64,000 nucleotides of DNA from Chryseobacterium populi (GTDB lineage Bacteria; Bacteroidota; Bacteroidia; Flavobacteriales; Weeksellaceae): contig NZ_AKJY01000030.1 in assembly GCF_000282115.1 (NCBI RefSeq), positions 26,307 through 90,306 of the forward strand, written 5' to 3'. A program made the position numbers and the translations under genes. The notes under the pieces were generated by a model. The model had not been told where the DNA came from. It saw only the letters and a list, made by a program, of their open reading frames with translations, and searched no databases. Below are positions 26,303 to 35,369 of this stretch, in pieces. The first letter of the stretch is position 1; each line of letters begins with the position of its first letter.

Positions 26303-27757
26303 ATGAAAAACGATATTACATTTAAGGAATTAAAAAACTCAGGTTATACCGATAAAACAATTAATGAGGAAATCAAAGCGAATTTAATTGCGCGTATTAA
26401 AGCTAAAGAACCTGTATTTGAAAGGCTCTGGGGCTATGAAGACTCCGTAGTACCCCAATTAAAAAAGGCTATTCTTGCCGGCCACCATATTAATCTTTTA
26501 GGTTTGCGCGGACAGGCAAAAACCAGGATAGCAAGAAGCATGGTGAATCTTCTTGATGAATATATGCCGATTGTAAAAGGATCTGAGATCAATGACAGCC
26601 CGTTTCAGCCGATTTCAAAATTTGCCAGGGATCTTATTGCTGAGCTTGGTGATGAAACCCCGATTTCCTGGGTGCACCGTTCCAACCGTTTTTTTGAAAA
26701 ACTGGCTACTCCGGATGTGAACGTGGCTGATTTAATTGGTGATATCGACCCGATCAAAGCGGCAACCTTAAAATTACCTTATTCCGATGAGCGTGTTTTG
26801 CATTACGGGATGATTCCCCGTGCAAACCGTTCTATATTCGTCCTCAACGAACTGCCGGATTTACAGGCACGGATTCAGGTTTCTTTATTTAATATTTTGC
26901 AGGAAGGTGATATTCAGATCCGGGGATTTCAGTTGCGGATGCCGCTTGATATTCAGTTTGTATTCACGGCAAACCCGGAAGATTATACCAACAGGGGAAG
27001 TATTATAACTCCATTGAAAGACAGGATCGGTTCACAGATTTTCACCCATTACCCTAAAACCATTGCCCTTGCCCGGCAGATTACGGAACAGGAAGCTATG
27101 ATTTCGGCTGAAGATAAAGCACAGGTACAAATTCCTGATCTGGCCAGGGATCTTTTGGAAGAAGTTGCTTTTGCTGCACGTGACAGTGAATATGTAGATG
27201 CTAAAAGCGGGGTAAGTGCCCGCCTCACTATCAGTGCCATGGAAAACTTAATGGCAGCGGCAAAATTGCGTTTAATAGAATCCGGTGCTGAGAAAACGAC
27301 GATCCGCCTGCTCGATTTTATGTCAATTATTCCGTCTATTACCGGAAAAATCGAACTCGTATATGAAGGTGAACAGGAAGGTGCAGATTATGTCGCAAAA
27401 ATATTAATAGACAGAGCTGTAATGATACAGTTTGAAAGCTTATTCCCCCGCATATCCAAACTGGAAAAAGAAGGTATCAAAACACCTTACACCGACCTGA
27501 TCCGGTGGTTTAATAAAAATCATCTTGAACTCAATTACAATGATACTGATGAAGAGTTTTATGCAAAACTCAACCGTATAACTCCTTTAGTAACCGTAGT
27601 TGAAGAAAACACCTCAGAATTAAGCATGGAAGATCAAAACTTCTGCAAAGAGCTCGTGCTATGGGCATTAACGATCAATAAAAAACTAGACAAATCTGAA
27701 AATCAGGCTGCTTTTACCTTTGATTCGGCAGATATTGGCCAGTTTTTCCGTAACTAA
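26303..27757 (+). CDS. MoxR/magnesium-chelatase-like AAA ATPase
   Basis: A 484-residue ATPase. Walker A is GLRGQAKTR (67-75) with Lys73; it has Ala where most P-loops have Gly before Lys. The Walker B position reads IFVLNELPDL (N182, E183), with Asn in place of the usual Asp. Sensor and arginine-finger regions follow in FVFTANPEDYTNRG and ITPLKDRIGSQIFTHYP. The C-terminal lid has KSGVSARLTISAMENLMAAAK. It resembles the ChlI/BchI subunit of magnesium chelatase but is longer, and no tetrapyrrole genes are near. It most likely forms a ring that works with the VWA protein encoded upstream. Confidence 0.88.
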   Translation: MKNDITFKELKNSGYTDKTINEEIKANLIARIKAKEPVFERLWGYEDSVVPQLKKAILAGHHINLLGLRGQAKTRIARSMVNLLDEYMPIVKGSEINDSPFQPISKFARDLIAELGDETPISWVHRSNRFFEKLATPDVNVADLIGDIDPIKAATLKLPYSDERVLHYGMIPRANRSIFVLNELPDLQARIQVSLFNILQEGDIQIRGFQLRMPLDIQFVFTANPEDYTNRGSIITPLKDRIGSQIFTHYPKTIALARQITEQEAMISAEDKAQVQIPDLARDLLEEVAFAARDSEYVDAKSGVSARLTISAMENLMAAAKLRLIESGAEKTTIRLLDFMSIIPSITGKIELVYEGEQEGADYVAKILIDRAVMIQFESLFPRISKLEKEGIKTPYTDLIRWFNKNHLELNYNDTDEEFYAKLNRITPLVTVVEENTSELSMEDQNFCKELVLWALTINKKLDKSENQAAFTFDSADIGQFFRN

Positions 27758-27783
27758 AATAAAGTCTTACAAAAATTAAATAT

Positions 27784-27814
27784 AAACCTCAGAGCAATGT
27801 TTCTGAGGTTTTTT
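27784..27814 (+). terminator. Terminator of the VWA-AAA operon
   Basis: AAACCTCAGA (27784-27793) pairs perfectly with TCTGAGGTTT (27802-27811) around an 8-nt loop and runs into TTTTTT. Confidence 0.85.
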
Positions 27815-27817
27815 ATT

Positions 27818-27930
27818 TCCTAGCCCCGATAGAAACGGTTACCCCACAGCAGGAGCTGGTCACTTTGACTATGTTCAGGAATAAGCAGCTTCGCGAGGAG
27901 TAAAAGTGGATAGCGGGAAATAGCTCCTGA
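27818..27930. repeat. Intergenic repeat of the TAGCCCCGATAG...GCGGGAAATAGCTCC type
   Basis: The block runs from TAGCCCCGATAGAAACGG to GGATAGCGGGAAATAGCTCC, with GCAGCTTCGCGAGGAG between. From memory, sequences with these two ends recur between genes throughout Flavobacteriia, usually after a stop codon. It codes for nothing obvious; the two ends, GAGCTATTTCCCGC (reverse) and GCGG/CCCCG, can pair partly. It follows the terminator at 27784. Confidence 0.6.
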
Positions 27931-27959
27931 AAAAATAAGTGATAAGGATTGAAAAGGCA

Positions 27960-27990
27960 AAGCCCCGTTTTAATCATAAAAACAGGGCTT
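27960..27990 (-). terminator. Hairpin downstream of the efflux MFS gene
   Basis: AAGCCCCGTTTT (27960-27971) pairs with AAAACAGGGCTT (27979-27990) with one mismatch. On the minus strand it follows the stop of the transporter gene, though its T-tail is weak (tgccttttc). Confidence 0.55.
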
Positions 27991-28013
27991 CACCAGTGAA
28001 AAACAAGGTATTT

Positions 28014-29603
28014 TTACAAAGCACCGGCAGCATCTTTCAATTCTTCTGCCAACTGTTTGTTTTCTTTTAGCCGTCTTCTTGCGATGACCGATTTTCCGTG
28101 CAGTACTCTCACAAATCTTACATACTGGAAACGCTTGCCTCCGAAATGATGGGTCATTACATATATTAAAATCGTAAAACCCGCCAGGATAATATATCCG
28201 AAGATCTTTTTATTGGCAGCAATAATGGCATTTAACTGAATCGTTTTCATTCCTGATAATACATTTTGGGAACTCACTGTCAGGCCATCCATATAAACAG
28301 CCATATTTCCTAAACTCTCCATCTGAAACTGATACTGGAACCATGAAAACAGCGCTGAGAACAAGCCTACCGTCAGGAAAGTTCTCCATACCAGAAACAA
28401 TCCTATTGCTGCCAGCATATCATTTAATTCAAGCTTATCTAAGGTGTAATACCAGACTGCGATGAATAATGCGGTCATTCCATAGCCTTTTAAAAACATC
28501 GGCAAATACCAGTATTCAAAATTAAATTCCAGAACCATCGAAAAGTACATAATAACGGCATATCCCAACATCGCTGAAAATCCCAGGAAAATGTAATTTT
28601 TTAACGGAATATCCTTTTTAAACCAGATAACTGCGATACAGCCGGCAACAATGATTCCGGGAATCATAAGTATATTCAATTTTGCATTGGTCAGCTGGTC
28701 ATATCCTAAAACTCCGACTGCATAGATATTCTGGATGGAAGTTGTCGCCAGAAACATCCCGAGACCCAGCAGCATAAACAGACCATGCAAAACATTGCTT
28801 TTTGAAAATATTTTGAATGATAAATACGGCCTTTTCAGCATGATCTGACGAACGACCAATAATGAAAAGCTTATAAAAGCCGCTATACCGGAATTAATTA
28901 TTTTGTCCGAATTCAGCCAATCCTGCTGCTTTCCAAAAGAAAATACATAAGCAGAAAACATAAATGTTGAAATGAATAACAGGATACTCAGCCAGTCAAT
29001 ATAATACAGCGGGACTTTGAGCGCAAAATATTTATTATGCATGAAAATCCATTGTATCAAAGCCAGAACAAAGCACAGGATTGAAATGACAATAAAGAAA
29101 TGCTGCCAGTTATACAAAATTGAAACTTTCACCGCATAATACCCTACCAGCTGGTTCGTTACTAAAATAAATGTGTAGAATACCCCGTAGAACATTCCCC
29201 TGTTCCCGATCATGGTCATTATCGGTAAAAATAATTCGATCGCCACAATCATTTTTAAAAACCCTATCATCAGTGAGGATGCAATGATAACTGTTGGCTG
29301 TAAAGTGCTTCCGTTTATATAATTTAATATCCCTAAAAGAATTAATACAAGGGTAATTTTATGGCGTATTTTAAACCGCATTTTCAATCTGAGAACAATC
29401 GGCATACACGCTCCCATCCCAATCGTTGTCGCATAATTAGCCAGCATATAATATTCTGAAAGCGCACCCGTACTGCCAACCATATAGCTGATATTTCCGG
29501 TATAAACCCCACCGAGAGGCATTACCACAGCCATTAATATTACAATTAATAAAAGCTGCACAGGTTTTGGTACCCAATCATGGTATAGTCCTTTATTGTA
29601 CAT
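28014..29603 (-). CDS. MFS drug efflux permease of the DHA2/EmrB type
   Basis: A 529-residue inner-membrane protein with about 14 hydrophobic helices, the number typical of the DHA2 family. It starts MYNKGLYHDWVPKPVQLLLI and ends in a basic cytosolic tail (HGKSVIARRRLKENK). It is the third gene of an operon coding for an outer-membrane TolC-like factor, an HlyD/EmrA adaptor and this permease, so together they would span both membranes. The export substrate is unknown. The gene is separated from the adaptor gene by an 80-bp gap that holds an interspersed repeat. Confidence 0.88.
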   Translation of the reverse strand: MYNKGLYHDWVPKPVQLLLIVILMAVVMPLGGVYTGNISYMVGSTGALSEYYMLANYATTIGMGACMPIVLRLKMRFKIRHKITLVLILLGILNYINGSTLQPTVIIASSLMIGFLKMIVAIELFLPIMTMIGNRGMFYGVFYTFILVTNQLVGYYAVKVSILYNWQHFFIVISILCFVLALIQWIFMHNKYFALKVPLYYIDWLSILLFISTFMFSAYVFSFGKQQDWLNSDKIINSGIAAFISFSLLVVRQIMLKRPYLSFKIFSKSNVLHGLFMLLGLGMFLATTSIQNIYAVGVLGYDQLTNAKLNILMIPGIIVAGCIAVIWFKKDIPLKNYIFLGFSAMLGYAVIMYFSMVLEFNFEYWYLPMFLKGYGMTALFIAVWYYTLDKLELNDMLAAIGLFLVWRTFLTVGLFSALFSWFQYQFQMESLGNMAVYMDGLTVSSQNVLSGMKTIQLNAIIAANKKIFGYIILAGFTILIYVMTHHFGGKRFQYVRFVRVLHGKSVIARRRLKENKQLAEELKDAAGAL

Positions 29604-29683
29604 CGTAGGAGTTAGATATTAGAAGTTAGAGAGGAAGTCAGAAGATTGGAGATGAAAGTTTAATGACATAATCTTTTAATCTT
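29604..29683. repeat. Interspersed TTAGATATTAGA-type repeat, copy 4
   Basis: 'gttagatattagaagttaga' followed by purine-rich sequence and 'ataatcttttaatcttttaa'. The first part resembles copies 2 and 3, and the second part resembles the stretch at 50617-50699 (TTTAATC/AAATC words). It sits inside the efflux operon. Confidence 0.45.
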
Positions 29684-30796
29684 TTAATTAATACTAATAT
29701 TCATATTCATCCCTGCGCTCAGCTTACTGATATTTTCTTTTTTATTGGAAGCCGTAAATTCTATTCTTACCGGAATTCTTTGCTGCACTTTGATAAAGTT
29801 TCCCGTTGAATTATCCGTTGGAACATTTGAATATTTTGAGCCGGTTGCAGCAGAAACAGCCGTTACAACACCTTCAAATTTTTGTCCGCCCAAGGCATCA
29901 GCCGTCATCATCATTTTTTCACCGATTTTAATATCCGGCATCTGGCTTTCAAGGAAATTGGCGGTTACCCATTTCTGGCCATTTAAAACAATGGTGGCAA
30001 CCTGCTGTCCCGGCTGGATCAGTTGACCTTCAGAGATCGCTCTTCTTCCCATCACCCCATCATAAGGTGCTGTAATGACCGTATAGGAAAGATTAATTTT
30101 TGCCATATCCAAAGCAGCTTTTGTCCTTTTGATTTCAGCATCATTAATTCCCAGCTTACTTTTAACCTCTGCTGTAGAAAGGTTTGCAGACTGCTTCTGA
30201 TTGATCAGTGTTTCATACGCAGCCTTCTGTGCATCATATTCTGTTTTTATCTGGTCATATTGCTGTTTTGTCACCGCTTCTGCAGCCATCAGGTTTTTAT
30301 ATCTGTTCAGGTTTTGTTCCGCATTCCATAGCCTTGCTTTTGCCCCGGCAATATTAGATTCCATCACACTTACGTTATTTGAAACTGTGTTTACGGAAGA
30401 ACTGGTTGCAGAACGCTGGGCAAGGGCATTCTGATAGGCTGCTTCGGCCTGGCCTAATTGGGTGATAATTTCACGATCGTCAAGAATAACCAAGGTATCT
30501 CCTTTTTTCACTTCCTGATGTTCGATAAACTTAATTTCCTTGATATAAGCCGAAATCCTCGTATTGATCGGATTAATAAATTCCTCGACCTGGGCTGCTT
30601 CTGTATAGGTTTTATCACCGATATGAAAATATTCCCGAACCAGCCAATACAGGCCAAAGCCGATGATCAGAAAGACGATAATATTGGCAATGACTGCTTT
30701 GAATTTATTTTTCTTTGTTTCTTTCTTCTTTGCTGCCGCACTTGATGATACAGGTGCCGGTTGCATATTTTGAGTATTTTGTTCCTTGTTTTCCAT
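29684..30796 (-). CDS. HlyD/EmrA family membrane fusion adaptor
   Basis: A 370-residue periplasmic adaptor with one N-terminal transmembrane helix (about 31-49, FKAVIANIIVFLIIGFGLYW). A lipoyl-like half-domain (KGDTLVILDDREI) leads into a long coiled-coil hairpin (about 100-215) rich in Ala, Gln and Lys. The second lipoyl half is ITAPYDGVMGRRAISEGQLI, followed by the beta-barrel region. The cytosolic N-terminus is rich in Gln, Pro and Ala. It should bridge the EmrB-type permease and the TolC-like channel encoded on either side. Confidence 0.92.
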   Translation of the reverse strand: MENKEQNTQNMQPAPVSSSAAAKKKETKKNKFKAVIANIIVFLIIGFGLYWLVREYFHIGDKTYTEAAQVEEFINPINTRISAYIKEIKFIEHQEVKKGDTLVILDDREIITQLGQAEAAYQNALAQRSATSSSVNTVSNNVSVMESNIAGAKARLWNAEQNLNRYKNLMAAEAVTKQQYDQIKTEYDAQKAAYETLINQKQSANLSTAEVKSKLGINDAEIKRTKAALDMAKINLSYTVITAPYDGVMGRRAISEGQLIQPGQQVATIVLNGQKWVTANFLESQMPDIKIGEKMMMTADALGGQKFEGVVTAVSAATGSKYSNVPTDNSTGNFIKVQQRIPVRIEFTASNKKENISKLSAGMNMNISIN

Positions 30797-30821
30797 TGTT
30801 TTGATTTTCAGTTTTTAAAAA

Positions 30822-32132
30822 TTAAAGCGTTCCTGTAGATTTCAGAAGGTTATAGTATTGGTATAAAACATTGATTTCTGCATTGGCATAGTCTAATTCA
30901 GACTGTAGCTTCTGGTTCTGCGCATCAATCATTTCAGCCTGAACAGCCAGTTGGTTTAAATATTTGGCCTCCGTAATTTTATAGTTTTCTTCTGCAAGCT
31001 GCTTGGCATCATTCAGGATTTCTGCCTGCTGAATGGATTCCTGGAATTTTACATAAGCCGCATTGACCGCCATATCCACATTCTGCTGTACCAGAACCAT
31101 TGCATCACCGGCCTGAACTTTCTGCAGCTCGCCTAATTTTACCCTTTCTTTTGTTTTAAACAGGTTATCAATATTATAACTTAAAGAAACTCCGGTCTGC
31201 CATCCTCCGGAATACATATCCAGAACAGGATTTCTCGTTGTAACCGGTCTTTGTAAAGTGTAGCCCCCAAATCCTGCCAGTGTAGGCATCTTATCGGTTT
31301 TAATAATTTCAATATTTTTATCTGCAACATCAATATTTGTTTTTGCGGATTTTAATTGCGGATGACTGTCATGGGCAAGATTTACATAATAATCCATTCC
31401 GATTCCGGATTCTTTATTCGTAAGGCTTTCAACAGGAATAATTTCCGTACCGGAAGGTAGCCCCAAAGCAATATTCAGGTTATAATTAAGGATTTTCCGG
31501 TTATTGATTAAAGTCAGAATTCCCTGATCCAGGTTTTTAATCGCCAGCTCTCCACGGATTACTTCATTCCTGGTAACCATTCCCTGCTGGTAGAATTTCT
31601 GAATATTTTTCAGACGTTCCTGAGCCAGCTTTTTGTTATTCTGAAAAACCGATTGCTGGTTAACAATCTTATAGATATCAAGATAATTGGAGATTACTAA
31701 AAATTTCACATCCTGCTTATTTTTCTCCAGGTCCAGCTCGGATAACTGCTCACGAAGGCCGGCCAATTCTATAGACTTATTCACCAATCCACCTTTAAAT
31801 ATCAACTGAGTAGCCTGTACAGCATAAGAACTACCGTAATGAGGCATCGGAATATTGGTGGAGTTTGAAAAGTCTTTGTCGATAGCAACAGCATCACCTA
31901 AATAAAACTGACTTGCAGAAGCTGTAATAGCAGGGAGTTTCTGAAGTTTTGTAATACTGATATTCTGTTTTGCAATATCAATATTCTGTGCAGAAACTTT
32001 TAATTGCTGATGATTCTGAACTGCCAGCTCGGCAACCTCATCCGCTGTCATCTGTTTCTGTTCCTGTGAAAAAAACAGCGCAGGAAAAAAAGTAATCACG
32101 AGTGATACTGCTGTTTTTATATTCTTTATCAT
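30822..32132 (-). CDS. TolC family outer-membrane efflux channel
   Basis: A 436-residue outer-membrane factor with a signal peptide (MIKNIKTAVSLVITFFPALFFSQ). Two repeated halves of long helices follow, each with the typical spacing of the OEP fold: AVQNHQQLKVSAQNIDIAKQ in the first and LAHDSHPQLKSAKTNIDVAD in the second. It is the first gene of the efflux operon, with a strong promoter at 32153-32182, and lies 25 bp upstream of the adaptor gene. Confidence 0.93.
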   Translation of the reverse strand: MIKNIKTAVSLVITFFPALFFSQEQKQMTADEVAELAVQNHQQLKVSAQNIDIAKQNISITKLQKLPAITASASQFYLGDAVAIDKDFSNSTNIPMPHYGSSYAVQATQLIFKGGLVNKSIELAGLREQLSELDLEKNKQDVKFLVISNYLDIYKIVNQQSVFQNNKKLAQERLKNIQKFYQQGMVTRNEVIRGELAIKNLDQGILTLINNRKILNYNLNIALGLPSGTEIIPVESLTNKESGIGMDYYVNLAHDSHPQLKSAKTNIDVADKNIEIIKTDKMPTLAGFGGYTLQRPVTTRNPVLDMYSGGWQTGVSLSYNIDNLFKTKERVKLGELQKVQAGDAMVLVQQNVDMAVNAAYVKFQESIQQAEILNDAKQLAEENYKITEAKYLNQLAVQAEMIDAQNQKLQSELDYANAEINVLYQYYNLLKSTGTL

Positions 32133-32152
32133 TTACCTTGTTTTTACGAAGG

Positions 32153-32182
32153 CAAAGTTATGGCGAGAATTAAATCAAACAA
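32153..32182 (-). promoter_or_regulatory. Promoter of the tripartite efflux operon
   Basis: On the minus strand TTG (32182-32180), 19 nt, then TAACTTTG (32160-32153) match the Bacteroidota consensus. The -33 box lies inside TTAAACATTTGTTT (32190-32177), which is shared with the palindrome at 21801-21818 and may be an operator. Confidence 0.65.
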
Positions 32183-32221
32183 ATGTTTAAGAATTGGAAA
32201 AAGATGTTCAAAAGTAATATT

Positions 32222-33067
32222 TTAACTTTCAAACTGATTCCGGTACTGGCTTGGGCTCATCCCTAAATGCTTCTTAAAAAAATGAGAAAATGAGTACTGG
32301 TCACTGAAACCGAGGATTGACGAAATCTCTGAAACCGGCTTTTTAGAAGAGTTTAAAAGTACCCTGGCTTCGTTGATCACAATGAGGGCAATAATCTGGC
32401 CTGCCGATTTTCCTGTAATCGACTTTATCACTGACGAAAGATGTCTGGTTGTAATTGACTGCCGTTCTGCATAAAACTCAACAGCACGCTCGGTAAGGTG
32501 ATGCTCCGCAAGATCATTTAAAAATATAAAAACGATTTCTTCCTGTCTCGACATCTGACTAAGCGAATTATTATCTTCCTTGGAAATAATCCCTGCCATC
32601 TGATAGCAGAAAACTGAAAAAAGATGCTCTACCATTTCTTTCTTATAGATCATTTCAGCTTCGGAATCCAATATATATTTCAGAAAATTAACGCTTCTCC
32701 AGACGGCTTCCATTTCATCCTCTAAAAAAGGAACGCCTTTATTCATCTGCTGCCTGAAATAGCGGTACCCAATCAGCCGGTTGAATTTCAATGACAATGC
32801 TGAAATAAATTCTCTTTTGTAAGAGACCATTCTGGACTGGAAATCATCACTTACGGAAACCATTTCATAAACGGTTTGCGGATCTGTCACCATAAACATA
32901 TTCTCGGAAAGCTCAAGATCACTGAAATGCTGACGGAGCTTTATCTTTCCGGATTTCACAAATATAAATGCAGGATTATCAGGCCGAAATGGTTTTTCAG
33001 TAGAGATTCTTTCGAAAATATTATGTTGGGTGAAAATTTCTACCCCGAACTTTTCTAAGACAGACAT
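32222..33067 (-). CDS. AraC family transcriptional regulator
   Basis: A 281-residue regulator. The N-terminal cupin-like sensing domain (IFVKSGKIKLRQHFSDLELS) is followed by a helical region and a C-terminal double helix-turn-helix. The second helix-turn-helix shows ISSILGFSDQYSFSHFFKKH and GMSPSQYRNQF, the classic AraC ending. It lies just upstream of the efflux operon on the same strand, so it probably controls TolC-HlyD-MFS expression in response to the exported compound. The ATG lies only 4 nt after a TACATTTG element, which suggests a leaderless mRNA. Confidence 0.9.
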   Translation of the reverse strand: MSVLEKFGVEIFTQHNIFERISTEKPFRPDNPAFIFVKSGKIKLRQHFSDLELSENMFMVTDPQTVYEMVSVSDDFQSRMVSYKREFISALSLKFNRLIGYRYFRQQMNKGVPFLEDEMEAVWRSVNFLKYILDSEAEMIYKKEMVEHLFSVFCYQMAGIISKEDNNSLSQMSRQEEIVFIFLNDLAEHHLTERAVEFYAERQSITTRHLSSVIKSITGKSAGQIIALIVINEARVLLNSSKKPVSEISSILGFSDQYSFSHFFKKHLGMSPSQYRNQFES

Positions 33068-33071
33068 AACA

Positions 33072-33102
33072 CAAATGTAGCCAATAAAACTGCTGATTGC
33101 AA
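33072..33102 (-). promoter_or_regulatory. Promoter of the AraC regulator gene
   Basis: TTG (33102-33100), a 20-nt spacer and TACATTTG (33079-33072) on the minus strand. The predicted start coincides with the first base or two of the coding sequence. The rest of the 205-bp gap holds a small AAAACC/GGTTTT hairpin (33223-33239). Confidence 0.6.
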
Positions 33103-33272
33103 AGTTTTATTATTTCAGCATTTGTTAAATTTCTATACTGTATAAAGATTAAATTATTTTTTGCAGAATAGGGTGAAAGCTACAGAAACCATCTTTTTTA
33201 AAGACTTATAATGCTTTTTGGGAAAACCGATCTGGTTTTAAGTTCTATTTAAAAAAAGTAGGAAACCAGGTA

Positions 33273-34340
33273 TTAATCTTCCAGGGCATAAACGGCAAAG
33301 CTGGCTAACCAGTGATCACCGCCATAATTCCCCTGGAACAATAACGGAAGGCCGTTCGATAAAAATTTATCTGCCGTTTTACGAAAATCCTTTTTTAGCG
33401 GGTGGTTATCCGGAAGTGCTTTCGCAATTCCTTTCATGCACCATGCTTTTGAGAAAGAAAGACCTACAAGATGTACTGTTTGATAATCGCTAAGATCACT
33501 TACCACAGGAATTTTTTCAACATTCTCCAGGCTTCTTTTTTCATAGAATTTATTTAACCAGCTTATCAATTCTTTCTGAGATAATATCCGCCGCATCAAA
33601 TCGGCGATTTCAAGACTCGGCGAAAAGAAATCAGAACCGTCCGGTTCGAGATAAGCAGGTGTTTTCTTATCATTAAGATAGAAATATTTCGCTTTTTCTA
33701 TCAGTAGATTTTCAAATTCTTTATCGTTATTCGCTCTTGCCCAGTCTATCGCAAAGGCCATTGCAAAAGCTGTATTAGGGTGAACACCGGTTCTGTTGGG
33801 ATAGGTTTGCTTTGGAAGATAGGCTCTCCATGATTTCAGGATCTGATCGGTTAAAGGCTTCAGGTTCTGATGCCAGATCTTAGCTTTCGGATGATCCCAA
33901 TGGGTTAATTCTTCATCCAGCTTTAATACCCATGCCCAACCATACGTCCTTTCAAATGTGATTGTTAACTGATATTTTGTAAAATAATCAGCTTCAGATT
34001 GCAGGTTTTCTTTTTGAAATGAATGATCCAGGATTTCCTCTATTTTATTTGCATTAGAAAGCTCCGGTTTGATTTTCAATAACCTCACCAGCATCCAATG
34101 TCCATGAACAGAGCTGTGCCAGTCGAAACAGCCATAGAAGCTCGGATGAAGATCTTTTGGACTTAAAGGCACTTCTTTTTCATTATTAATAATATGTGCT
34201 GTTTTATTGGGATATTCCTGATTGATACAGTGAAGTGGTTTTTCAGATAGTTTCATGGCAATTTCATCCGTCAGTTTCGGAACTTCCTGGGCATACATCA
34301 GAAACGGTGAACATATAACTGCTAAAAGACTTTTTTTCAT
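33273..34340 (-). CDS. Exported DUF2891 protein
   Basis: A 355-residue protein with a signal peptide (MKKSLLAVICSPFLMYAQ) and an all-helical toroid-like sequence. Family segments are FYGCFDWHSSVHGHWMLVRL (about 68-87), TYGWAWVLKL and TGVHPNTAFAMAFAIDWAR, with conserved His, Trp and Asp residues that suggest a metal-dependent or glycan-active enzyme. The function of DUF2891 is not established. It stands alone between the AraC regulator and a divergent lipoprotein gene. Confidence 0.85.
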   Translation of the reverse strand: MKKSLLAVICSPFLMYAQEVPKLTDEIAMKLSEKPLHCINQEYPNKTAHIINNEKEVPLSPKDLHPSFYGCFDWHSSVHGHWMLVRLLKIKPELSNANKIEEILDHSFQKENLQSEADYFTKYQLTITFERTYGWAWVLKLDEELTHWDHPKAKIWHQNLKPLTDQILKSWRAYLPKQTYPNRTGVHPNTAFAMAFAIDWARANNDKEFENLLIEKAKYFYLNDKKTPAYLEPDGSDFFSPSLEIADLMRRILSQKELISWLNKFYEKRSLENVEKIPVVSDLSDYQTVHLVGLSFSKAWCMKGIAKALPDNHPLKKDFRKTADKFLSNGLPLLFQGNYGGDHWLASFAVYALED

Positions 34341-34487
34341 TCCATAAAAATATTGAATTTTTAAATAATTCCATTATACTCAAACCCGAATTCCAGAACA
34401 CCGTGTCAATTTATATAAATTATTAAAAATTTAACAGCAAAATACATTTCAAGCATACTTTTTGATAAGTTTCACAAAAGTTTATTT

Positions 34488-35369
34488 ATGAGAAATGTAA
34501 TTTTACTCTTATTTGCTTTCTTCCTTATTCAATGCAATAAATCTGAAAATCAACATGAAATAAAAGCTGATTTAGCAGAAGTGCTACGGGAAGATAAAAT
34601 AGCATCACCCACTGCAATAATGGATTTGGAGGCTCCATCCCCACCAAACAAGATTTCAGAAAAACCGGTATCAGATAACCAGCAGTCTTCATCAAAAAAA
34701 ATTGATCCCATTTCCAAAAAAATCATTAAAAATGGTGAAATGACCATCCAGGTTGGAGATATCAAAAAAGCTCAGAGCCTGGTGGGTGAAATTCTGAAAA
34801 AGAATCAGGCTTATATTCAGACTGAAAAATTTAATAATATTGAAACCGAAGAAAATCTGAATCTGATCATACGAGTTCCGCATCAAAATTTTGATGCCCT
34901 GATCAATTCATTTTCGAATGGTGTTGGCTCTGTTTTGTCAAAAAATATTTCATCCAATGATGTCACCGAAGAATATACCGATGTTTCCATAAAGCTGGCC
35001 AACAAAAAAATATATCTGGAAAAATACCGTGACATGCTTAAAAGTGCTTCCACCACTAAAGATATTCTTGAAATTCAGGAAAATATCCGTGAGCTGGAAG
35101 ATGAAATAGATATTTCGGAAGGCAGACTCAGGTTTATAGATGATAAAGTGAAGTACAGTACTCTTAATCTAAACTTGTATAAAGAAAAAGTAAGGAGCTC
35201 TGCTACTTCAAAAATCGGTTTCGGAAACCGTTTTGGAGATTCCCTGACAGAAGGCTGGAACACTTTTGTAGGTTTCATGTTAGGTTTAGTTTCCCTGTGG
35301 CCATTTTTATTGGTTATTCCGCTTTTCATATTCCTCTGGAGAAAATGGAAATTCCGAAGAAAAAAATAG
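34488..35369 (+). CDS. DUF4349 lipoprotein with coiled coil and C-terminal membrane helix
   Basis: A 293-residue lipoprotein with lipobox LIQC (Cys16). A disordered linker follows, then the DUF4349 core (IIKNGEMTIQVGDIKKAQSL). A coiled-coil segment (about 185-215, TKDILEIQENIRELEDEIDI) and a C-terminal transmembrane helix (about 258-285) ending in the basic tail WRKWKFRRKK complete it. It would be anchored at both ends. The function is unknown; homologues are often linked to envelope stress. The downstream GxxExxY gene overlaps its last 25 bases. Confidence 0.85.
   Translation: MRNVILLLFAFFLIQCNKSENQHEIKADLAEVLREDKIASPTAIMDLEAPSPPNKISEKPVSDNQQSSSKKIDPISKKIIKNGEMTIQVGDIKKAQSLVGEILKKNQAYIQTEKFNNIETEENLNLIIRVPHQNFDALINSFSNGVGSVLSKNISSNDVTEEYTDVSIKLANKKIYLEKYRDMLKSASTTKDILEIQENIRELEDEIDISEGRLRFIDDKVKYSTLNLNLYKEKVRSSATSKIGFGNRFGDSLTEGWNTFVGFMLGLVSLWPFLLVIPLFIFLWRKWKFRRKK

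Noticed and set aside
30023..30745. Plus-strand frames of 77-102 codons opposite the HlyD adaptor gene
   Set aside because: They lie entirely within the adaptor gene, which has a convincing protein; Cys and Phe richness reflects antisense codons.
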